Of a DNA stretch of 64,000 bases, positions 52,135 to 58,615 are shown piece by piece. This DNA comes from Flavobacterium soli DSM 19725 (GTDB lineage: Bacteria; Bacteroidota; Bacteroidia; Flavobacteriales; Flavobacteriaceae), in NCBI RefSeq assembly GCF_000422705.1, contig NZ_KE383907.1, positions 247,327-311,326 on the forward strand, read 5' to 3'. The position numbers were made by a program, and so were the translations under genes. Numbering within the stretch: the stretch's first letter is position 1; each line of letters starts with the position of its first letter. The notes under the pieces are model-generated. The model had not been told where the DNA came from and did no database searches. It worked only from the letters and a program-made list of their open reading frames with translations.

Positions 52135-53496
52135 TTAAAAACGCACAATTTTATGGTACTTGCTTTTTTTCAGGTAGCCAAGAATGATATTTTTAGCATC
52201 ACGGTTACTTGGAAGTGGCGTTATGATGTTTTTGAGTACTTCGATATTGCTGATTTGATAATTTAAATCGTAGAAAGCATAGCCTAAAAGCAAGCCGTTT
52301 TCGAGTACAACGGCACTTTTTTCTTGAATGTTTCGGCCTCTTTCAATGATAATCATGTTTTGATTTTGGTATTCGTTGTTCGCCAAAAATTCTTCTGCAC
52401 GAAGGTTGTACTCTTCTGGTGATTCTTTTTGAATACAGGCCCCATTGCATTGATTGAGCTGATAGGGGAAACAATTGGTCTTTGGATTGTCGAGTCCGTT
52501 TATTTTTTGGCACAGATTATACTTTTCAGTAAACTGAAATAATTTATTTTGTGCTTCTTGATGGGTTGCAAAAGAGGCAATTTCTTTTTTTCGTAAATCG
52601 GATTTTTCCAAAACTATAGACAAATAACCATCGTCATCCAGTTTTGAATATAAGGACCATGGAAAAACTGTTTTACGTAAAGCCCTGTTATAATTAGGTT
52701 TGTTGACTTTTATTTCTTCGGATTCTTTTAACAAAGCAATCAGTTCGCTTCCTGTTTCTTCATGCGAAACGTCAAAAACTTCGGCTTGAATTTTTTTATC
52801 TTTTCGTGCAGATCCTGTAAAATGCTGGTTCACACGTTTTTTGATATTTCGGCTTTTGCCGATATATATGATGTCGCCGTTTTCTTTATGGATATAGTAA
52901 ATTCCAGTCGTGGATGGTAATTTTGAAATAATATCCAGAAGTTTTGGTGCTAATTTTTTCTCGACTTCGGTTTTGATGAAGGTCTTTACGATTTCTTTTT
53001 CCAAATCTTTGTCGAGTAGCATTTTGAATAATTTCACGGTTGCCAAAGCATCTCCGGTGGCACGATGTCTGTTGGCCATCGGAATTCCGAGTGCTCGAAC
53101 TAATTTCCCCAAACTGTAAGAAGGTTGTTCTGGAATTAGTTTTTTTGCCAATTCGACTGTGCAAATAGTATGGCGTTCAAAATCATAACCCAAACGGGAA
53201 AATTCAGTTCTAAGGATTCGATAGTCAAATTGGGCATTATGTGCGACAAGAATAGTGTCTTGCGTGATTTCTATAATTCGTTTTGCTACTTCATAGAACT
53301 TTGGAGCACTTTGCAACATGGCATTGTTGATGCCTGTCAGTTTCACCACAAAAGGCTGAATTGGCTTTTCAGGATTGACCAAACTGATAAATTGATCGAC
53401 GATTTCGTGTCCGTCGAATTTATAGATGGCAATTTCCGTTATTCCTTCTTCATTGAATTGGCCTCCAGTGGTTTCTATGTCGAGTATGCAGTAAAT
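52135..53496 (-). CDS. DnaQ-type exonuclease fused to GIY-YIG nuclease, ATT start, 453 aa
   Basis: The exonuclease domain reads YCILDIETTGGQFNEEG at its start (DxE motif), has VAHNAQFDYRILR and ends with HRATGDALAT. It continues to a GIY-YIG domain (about 195-280, TGIYYIHKENGDIIYIGKSR), the UvrC/Cho type of nuclease. The first domain is complete only if translation starts upstream of the first possible TTG (53382): the frame is open to a TAA at 53502-53500, and the only codon in the ATG position of homologues is ATT (53496-53494). It probably repairs DNA. No frame break was seen. Confidence 0.85.
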   Translation of the reverse strand: MYCILDIETTGGQFNEEGITEIAIYKFDGHEIVDQFISLVNPEKPIQPFVVKLTGINNAMLQSAPKFYEVAKRIIEITQDTILVAHNAQFDYRILRTEFSRLGYDFERHTICTVELAKKLIPEQPSYSLGKLVRALGIPMANRHRATGDALATVKLFKMLLDKDLEKEIVKTFIKTEVEKKLAPKLLDIISKLPSTTGIYYIHKENGDIIYIGKSRNIKKRVNQHFTGSARKDKKIQAEVFDVSHEETGSELIALLKESEEIKVNKPNYNRALRKTVFPWSLYSKLDDDGYLSIVLEKSDLRKKEIASFATHQEAQNKLFQFTEKYNLCQKINGLDNPKTNCFPYQLNQCNGACIQKESPEEYNLRAEEFLANNEYQNQNMIIIERGRNIQEKSAVVLENGLLLGYAFYDLNYQISNIEVLKNIITPLPSNRDAKNIILGYLKKSKYHKIVRF

Positions 53497-53569
53497 AGTT
53501 TAAAAGTTTAAGGTTTATAAGTTTAAAAGGGAAGAAGAAGTCTTGTCTCTTTACTCTTTTTTCTATGCT

Positions 53570-54223
53570 CTATTTTCTTCCTCCAAATATACTACTTCCA
53601 ATCCGAACCATTGTACTTCCGCAATCAATTGCAAGTTGATAATCGCCAGACATTCCCATTGAAAGGGTGGTTAATTGGGAGTTTTTAGTTTTTAGTTTGT
53701 CGAAAATAGTTTTTAAATGTAAAAATTCTTTCTTGATTTGGTCTTGGTTTTCGGTGAAAGTTGCCATTCCCATCAAGCCTTTTATATTTATGTTTTCAAA
53801 TTTGTCATTCTGAACTTGTTTCAGAATCTCAATTAATTCAGCTTCATCTAAACCGAATTTTGTTTCTTCTTCAGCAATATGAATTTGCAAAAGACAGTCG
53901 ATGATTCTGTTGTTTTTTGAAGCTTGCTTGTTGATTTCTTCCAATAATTTCAAGGAATCAACGCCGTGAATTAAACTGACAAATGGTGCCATAAATTTGA
54001 CTTTGTTCGTTTGAACGTGACCAATCATGTGCCATTCGATGTCTTTTGGCATTTGCTCAAATTTATCTGCCATTTCTTGGATTTTGTTTTCTCCAAAAAT
54101 GCGTTGTCCGGCTTCGTAAGCTTCCATCAAATCGGAAACGGGTTTTGTTTTTGAAACGGCAACTAGGGTTACTGTTTCAGGAAGCGATGATTTTATTTCG
54201 AGTAAATTATTTTTTATTGACAT
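53570..54223 (-). CDS. YggS-family pyridoxal phosphate homeostasis protein, 217 aa
   Basis: The fold-type III PLP barrel shows VAVSKTKPVSDLMEAYEAGQ (PLP lysine about K25), FGENKIQEMADK, WHMIGHVQTNKVKF and the closing GMSGDYQLAIDCGSTMVRIGS, which binds phosphate. The family (YggS/PROSC) binds PLP and keeps its free level in check; it is not an enzyme of known activity. It lies between the exonuclease and the DUF1015 gene. Confidence 0.95.
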   Translation of the reverse strand: MSIKNNLLEIKSSLPETVTLVAVSKTKPVSDLMEAYEAGQRIFGENKIQEMADKFEQMPKDIEWHMIGHVQTNKVKFMAPFVSLIHGVDSLKLLEEINKQASKNNRIIDCLLQIHIAEEETKFGLDEAELIEILKQVQNDKFENINIKGLMGMATFTENQDQIKKEFLHLKTIFDKLKTKNSQLTTLSMGMSGDYQLAIDCGSTMVRIGSSIFGGRK

Positions 54224-54242
54224 AACATTTTTATTTTAAAAA

Positions 54243-54302
54243 GAAACCATTAAGGGATTAAGAAAAATTAAGCCTTAATGAAACTTAATATCTTAATGTT
54301 TA
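54243..54302 (-). repeat. CATTAAG hairpin repeat, second copy
   Basis: Arms around 54244-54262 and 54284-54302 pair imperfectly, with ATTAAG/CTTAAT inside. Read on the minus strand it matches the inner part of the inverted repeat at 27101-27166 along its whole length, less 4-5 loop bases. Confidence 0.8.
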
Positions 54303-54306
54303 AAAA

Positions 54307-54330
54307 TCTTTCAATCCTTTAATCTTTCAA
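54307..54330 (-). repeat. Octamer array TTGAAAGA
   Basis: On the minus strand TTGAAAGA, TTAAAGGA, TTGAAAGA follow directly after the DUF1015 stop. The unit is the same as that at 19793-19824, which also begins right after a stop codon. Confidence 0.7.
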
Positions 54331-55548
54331 TCAAATTTCATACACAACAAGCCCACTTCTAAACTTCGGATCGATGTAGGTGCTTTTTGGAGGCATAATC
54401 AAATTGTTATCCGCCAGTTCTTTTATTTCTGCAATATCGGTTGGGAAAAGCATAAAGCCAATTTCGAATTCGCCTTCGTCAACTACTTCTTTAATGGTGA
54501 TGATGGATTGTTTTCCAGGAATATAATCGATTCTTTCGTCATTTCTTAAATCTTCAATTCCTAGTATTGGATGTAATACTTTTTCGTATAAGATTTGAGC
54601 ATCAAGCCGTTCTAATACCGATGTAAAACTGTGTTCGTCTTTCAAAGTTAACGAATAAAATTCGCCATCGAGATACATTCCGAATTCGAACTTTTTGGCG
54701 GGTTTCCAAAGTTCCTGTTCTTTGTTTTTAAGCCAGAAACTTTCGGATAATTTATCTAGAAATTCTTCTTTTGAATGTCCGTTCAAATCTCTGATAATTC
54801 TGTTGTATTCGTATATTTTTACGTTGCTTTCGGCAATTAGGAAACTCATAAAATAATTTAGGTTTTTGTTCCCGGAAGCTTTGTCTTCTTCGTATAATAA
54901 TTCTGCCGAAGCGGAACGGTGGTGTCCATCGGCAATATATAAATCTCCAATTTCAACAAATTTTTCCTGAAGCCAAGCGATTTCGTTTTTGTCTTCAATT
55001 TTCCAGAGAATATGTTTTTCTCTTTTGGTTGTAGAGAATTCGTATAAAGAATCGGTTTGTTTTTTATTTGATATCCAAGTGGTTAATTCTGGATTGTCGG
55101 GATAGGTTATCAAAACGGGTTCGGTATTGAAACCAGTTCTGTGGAGGTAATCCTTGAACAATTCAACGCGATATTGCAACGTATCTTCGTGTCGCTTGAT
55201 GACATTGTTTTGATAATCTTCGATGGAAGTTCCAGCGATTATTCCGGTGAAAGTCTGGTTTTTGGTTTGGATTTCGTAGATAAAAAAAACGGGATTTTCT
55301 TCTTTGATTAAAACTACTTCTTCTTTAAAGTCATTGTATTTCTGGGCAACTAATTTAAATCGCTTTTCCAATCCAATTTTTTGTTGGTTGACATAAGCCG
55401 GATTCAAAACGTGAAGAAATGAAAATGGATTGAAATCCAACTGTGAAGCGAGTTCTGCAGGAGAATATTCGTCATAGGAACGCGAAGTAACCAAACTGAC
55501 TTTGTCGCGGGTTGGTCGGACGGCTTTGAAAGGGATTATTTTTGCCAA
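54331..55548 (-). CDS. DUF1015-family protein, 405 aa
   Basis: The start is TTG at 55548, giving MAKIIPFKAVRPTRDKV, the usual family start; no ATG fits. Conserved marks are FLHVLNPAY, the central IADGHHRSASAELLYEE and late IDYIPGKQSI. The family is soluble and widely conserved (related to YbbC-type or SerK-like kinases by some authors), and its role here is not known. The nearby CCTTAAA motif and repeats lie just upstream. Confidence 0.85.
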   Translation of the reverse strand: MAKIIPFKAVRPTRDKVSLVTSRSYDEYSPAELASQLDFNPFSFLHVLNPAYVNQQKIGLEKRFKLVAQKYNDFKEEVVLIKEENPVFFIYEIQTKNQTFTGIIAGTSIEDYQNNVIKRHEDTLQYRVELFKDYLHRTGFNTEPVLITYPDNPELTTWISNKKQTDSLYEFSTTKREKHILWKIEDKNEIAWLQEKFVEIGDLYIADGHHRSASAELLYEEDKASGNKNLNYFMSFLIAESNVKIYEYNRIIRDLNGHSKEEFLDKLSESFWLKNKEQELWKPAKKFEFGMYLDGEFYSLTLKDEHSFTSVLERLDAQILYEKVLHPILGIEDLRNDERIDYIPGKQSIITIKEVVDEGEFEIGFMLFPTDIAEIKELADNNLIMPPKSTYIDPKFRSGLVVYEI

Positions 55549-55577
55549 AATCTTTTTTTGTTTAAGGTTTCAAGTTC

Positions 55578-55664
55578 CTAACAGTCCCGAAGCTTCGGGA
55601 TAAAACCTGTTAGGTTTATTTTGGGTTTTTATTTATACCTAACAGGTTTTGAAAACCTGTTAGG
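55578..55664. repeat. CCTAACAGG palindromes with nested 16-mer
   Basis: CCTAACAG at 55578-55585 and its partner CTGTTAGG (55608-55615) flank the exact palindrome TCCCGAAGCTTCGGGA. Bases 55638-55664 hold an uninterrupted version: CCTAACAGGTTTT, a G, then the exact complement. Confidence 0.85.
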
Positions 55665-55717
55665 ATATTGACAAAGATTGGGAAACTAGCGTTTAAAAAG
55701 TGCCTAAAGTTTTCATT

Positions 55718-55795
55718 TAGCCCCGATTGGAGCAAATATCCTTTTTTGTTTTTCCTTTAAAAATAAAAAAGATATTGTGGAAAGCGGGAATATGG
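55718..55795 (-). repeat. Dispersed structured repeat, copy E (short form)
   Basis: Read on the minus strand it has TATTCCCGCTTTCC and ends CCAATCGGGGCTA. CCCG 55788-55785 pairs with CGGG 55725-55722. An 18-bp hairpin of AATATC plus T-rich arms fills the middle. It lacks the AGC of other copies. It lies 77 bases downstream of the 3-hydroxyacyl-CoA dehydrogenase stop, in its orientation. Confidence 0.75.
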
Positions 55796-55838
55796 TTTAA
55801 TTTATTCCTGATGCTTTGCTTCAAAAAAAATAATTATA

Positions 55839-55865
55839 CCTACAAGGTTTTGGAAACCTTGCAGG
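55839..55865. repeat. CCTACAAGG palindrome
   Basis: A 27-base palindrome with the same plan as that at 55638 (CCT, four bases, GGTTTT, centre, AAACC, four bases, AGG) but a different four-base insert, mostly matched on both arms. Confidence 0.7.
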
Positions 55866-55872
55866 AGTTATT

Positions 55873-56760
55873 TTAAGAAAACTGTTTCGCTACTTTTTCA
55901 GCCTTTTTACTTTCCGAATAATCATAGAATCCTTCGCCTGATTTCACGCCTAATTTTCCGGCACGAACCATATTCACTAAAAGCGGACAAGGTGCATATT
56001 TTGGGTTTTTGAAACCTTCATACATCACATTTAGAATCGCAAGGCAAACGTCAAGGCCAATAAAATCAGCCAATTGCAAAGGGCCCATTGGATGTGCCAT
56101 TCCGAGTTTCATTACGGTATCAATTTCATAAACACCTGCAACTCCGTTATATAACGTTTCGATGGATTCGTTGATCATCGGCATTAAAATTCTGTTGGCT
56201 ACGAAACCTGGATAATCGTTTACTTCAACTGGTGTTTTTCCTAGTTTTTCGGATAATTCCATGATGATTTTGGTCACTTCATCAGAGGTGTTATAACCAC
56301 GAATGATTTCAACCAGTTTCATGATTGGCACCGGATTCATAAAATGCATTCCGATAACTCGTTCAGGATGAGCGACAACGGCTCCAATTTGGGTGATGGA
56401 AATCGAAGAAGTGTTGGTTGCTAAAATTGTATTGTGTGAACAAGCGTCGTTTAATTGCTTGAAGATATTCAGCTTTAATTCTACGTTTTCGGTTGCAGCT
56501 TCCACGACCAAATCAACGCCAACAACGCCATCTTTTATATCAGTATAGGTGATGATATTGCTGATGGTTTTCATTTTGTCATCTTCGGTAATGGTTCCTT
56601 TTGCAACCATTCTGTCCAAATTTCCCACGATTGTGGCCATTCCTTTGTCTAAAGATTTTTCTGAAAGGTCGATTAGTTTTACGGTAAATCCGCTTTGTGC
56701 AAAAGTGTGGGCGATTCCGTTGCCCATTGTTCCGGCTCCGATTACGGCTATGTTTTTCAT
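55873..56760 (-). CDS. 3-hydroxybutyryl-CoA / 3-hydroxyacyl-CoA dehydrogenase, 295 aa
   Basis: The Rossmann domain begins NIAVIGAGTMGNGIAHTFAQSG, the catalytic His is in ERVIGMHFMNPVPIMKLVE (near residue 140), and the helical C-terminal domain has GFVANRILMPMINE and GPLQLADFIGLDVCLAI. It interconverts 3-hydroxyacyl-CoA and 3-oxoacyl-CoA with NAD(H). Its length and single-domain form match Hbd/PaaH. It lies 21 bases behind the oxidoreductase gene and is probably cotranscribed. Confidence 0.94.
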   Translation of the reverse strand: MKNIAVIGAGTMGNGIAHTFAQSGFTVKLIDLSEKSLDKGMATIVGNLDRMVAKGTITEDDKMKTISNIITYTDIKDGVVGVDLVVEAATENVELKLNIFKQLNDACSHNTILATNTSSISITQIGAVVAHPERVIGMHFMNPVPIMKLVEIIRGYNTSDEVTKIIMELSEKLGKTPVEVNDYPGFVANRILMPMINESIETLYNGVAGVYEIDTVMKLGMAHPMGPLQLADFIGLDVCLAILNVMYEGFKNPKYAPCPLLVNMVRAGKLGVKSGEGFYDYSESKKAEKVAKQFS

Positions 56761-56781
56761 TTTTATTTATTAAAAGATTTT

Positions 56782-57747
56782 TTATTTTTTAAAACAGTCA
56801 ATAATCTGATATGCAACTCTCAAAGCATCAGTTCCGTCTTCTAAAGTCACGATTGGGGTTGTGTTGTTATTGATGGCATCGGCGAAAGTTTCCAATTCAT
56901 CCAAAATGGCGTTGTTGTTCTCAACATCTGGATTATCAAAATAGATTTGCTTTTTTACACCTTCGGCATTTTGCAAAATCATATCAAAATCACCTGGAAC
57001 TTCTGGTGCATCTTTCATTTTCACGACTTCGCATTTTTTTTCTAGGAAATCTACCGATATGTAAGCGTCTTTTTGGAAGAAGCGTGATTTACGCATGTTT
57101 TTTAAGGAAATTCGACTTGAAGTTAAATTCGCAACACAGCCGTTTTCGAACTCGATTCGGGCATTAGCAATATCCGGAGTGTCAGAAATTACCGAAACAC
57201 CGCTTGCGTGAATGTTTTTTACTTTCGATTTTACAACGCTTAAAATAGCATCAATATCATGAATCATCAAATCTAAAACCACGGGAACATCTGTGCCACG
57301 AGGATTGAATTCTGCCAGACGATGTGTTTCAATAAACATCGGATTGATAATGTCATTCTTAACGGATTTGAAAGCTGGATTGAATCGTTCGACGTGTCCA
57401 ACTTGACCTTTTACGTTGTATTCTTTTGCTAAAGCAATAATTTCTTCAGCTTCTTCAACGGTATTAGAAATGGGTTTTTCCAGGAAAACATGTTTACCGG
57501 ATTTAATCGCAACTTTTGCACATTTGTAATGCGAAAGTGTTGGGGTTACAATATCTACCACATCAACAGCATGTATCAATTTGGCAATGGTATCGAATTT
57601 TGTATAACCGAATTCTTTGGCTACTTTTTCGGCATTTTCTTGATTTGGATCATAGAAGCCTACTAATTCATATTTTTCAGACTGCTGTAATAAACGCAAA
57701 TGAATTTTTCCTAAGTGACCGGCACCTAATACTCCAACTTTTAGCAT
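56782..57747 (-). CDS. Gfo/Idh/MocA-family oxidoreductase, 321 aa
   Basis: The NAD(P)-binding start VGVLGAGHLGKIHLRLLQQ and the catalytic EKPISNT block (near residue 92) are visible, followed by GHVERFNPAFKSV and DLMIHDIDAIL. The family oxidises sugars or related hydroxy compounds; the substrate is not predictable. A promoter-like TATTTTTG lies just upstream (57771-57764), next to an array of AGTCGAAA repeats. Confidence 0.9.
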   Translation of the reverse strand: MLKVGVLGAGHLGKIHLRLLQQSEKYELVGFYDPNQENAEKVAKEFGYTKFDTIAKLIHAVDVVDIVTPTLSHYKCAKVAIKSGKHVFLEKPISNTVEEAEEIIALAKEYNVKGQVGHVERFNPAFKSVKNDIINPMFIETHRLAEFNPRGTDVPVVLDLMIHDIDAILSVVKSKVKNIHASGVSVISDTPDIANARIEFENGCVANLTSSRISLKNMRKSRFFQKDAYISVDFLEKKCEVVKMKDAPEVPGDFDMILQNAEGVKKQIYFDNPDVENNNAILDELETFADAINNNTTPIVTLEDGTDALRVAYQIIDCFKK

Positions 57748-57763
57748 ATAAATGTATTTTCCA

Positions 57764-57771
57764 CAAAAATA
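57764..57771 (-). promoter_or_regulatory. Possible -7 element of the oxidoreductase gene
   Basis: On the minus strand TATTTTTG fits TAnnTTTG, 16 bases before the ATG. The sequence where a -33 element should be is occupied by AGTCGAAA repeats. Confidence 0.45.
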
Positions 57772-57780
57772 GTATTAATT

Positions 57781-57895
57781 GTTTAAAGTCGAAAGTCTTA
57801 AAGTCATAAAGTCGAAAGTCAAAAAACCGAATTGCAAAAAGATTTTTTGAGAATGTTTAAACTTTCGACTTTCGACTTTTGACTTTCGACTTTTC
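57781..57895. repeat. Inverted arrays of AGTCGAAA
   Basis: The left arm (57781-57824) holds AAGTCGAAAGTC twice plus shortened units; the right arm (57857-57894) holds the complementary GACTTTCGACTTT units. The arms can fold on each other. The array fills the gap between the divergent oxidoreductase and pcm genes. Confidence 0.8.
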
Positions 57896-57931
57896 TTTGC
57901 CTATTTTTACCGAAATTAAATCCTCCAAATT

Positions 57932-58573
57932 TTGAAAGATACAGCCAAGCATCAAGGACTTCGCAATCAATTAGTAGCCGTTCTAGAACAGAAGGGAATT
58001 ACGGATAAAAACGTCTTAGAAGCGATAAAAAAAATCCCAAGACACTTGTTTTTGAATTCTAGTTTTGAAGATTATGCCTATCAGGATAAGGCCTTTCCAA
58101 TTGGTGCTGGACAAACCATATCCCAACCTTATACTGTTGCCTTTCAATCACAATTATTGGAAGTTCAAAAAGATCATAAAATCTTGGAAATAGGTACGGG
58201 TTCTGGCTATCAAACCGCGGTTTTATGCACTATGGGAGCCAAAGTGTATAGTGTGGAACGACAAAATGAATTGTTTAAAACGACTTCTTTGCTTTTGCCA
58301 AAGCTAAACATCAGACCAAAACATTTATCGTTTGGGGATGGTTATAAAGGTCTTCCGAATTATGCTCCTTTTGATAGTATTATTGTAACGGCTGGAGCTC
58401 CAATCATCCCAAAACCTTTGATGGCCCAATTAAAAGTAGGAGGAAGACTGGTAATTCCGCTTGGCGAAGAACACCAAATTATGACCATGCTGATCCGGAA
58501 AAATGAAACTCAATTTGAAAAGCATGAGTTTGGAGAGTTTCGATTTGTCCCTTTGTTAGAAAATAAAAATTAG
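57932..58573 (+). CDS. pcm: Protein-L-isoaspartate O-methyltransferase, 213 aa
   Basis: PCMT repairs damaged isoaspartyl residues in aged proteins using SAM. The start is TTG at 57932 (MKDTAKHQGLRNQLVAVLEQ); there is no ATG in the N-terminal region. Motifs: RHLFLNSSFEDYAYQDKAFP, the substrate loop GAGQTISQPYTVA, and the SAM-binding KILEIGTGSGYQTAVL. Complete. Confidence 0.95.
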   Translation: MKDTAKHQGLRNQLVAVLEQKGITDKNVLEAIKKIPRHLFLNSSFEDYAYQDKAFPIGAGQTISQPYTVAFQSQLLEVQKDHKILEIGTGSGYQTAVLCTMGAKVYSVERQNELFKTTSLLLPKLNIRPKHLSFGDGYKGLPNYAPFDSIIVTAGAPIIPKPLMAQLKVGGRLVIPLGEEHQIMTMLIRKNETQFEKHEFGEFRFVPLLENKN

Positions 58574-58615
58574 AATAAGATTTTTATTATATTTAGACCC
58601 TAAATCATTGTTAAC

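Larger units (their letters stand above)
55549..55872. other. 324-base gap built from nested repeats
   Basis: From left to right: a CCTTAAA motif (on the minus strand), a CCTAACAG palindrome split by TCCCGAAGCTTCGGGA (55585-55600), a perfect 13-1-13 palindrome (55638-55664), structured repeat E (55718-55795, minus), and a related 27-base palindrome (55839-55865). No gene was seen. Confidence 0.85.

Noticed and set aside
52135..53496. Exonuclease gene as a pseudogene
   Set aside because: Both nuclease domains are intact and in one frame; only the start codon is unusual.
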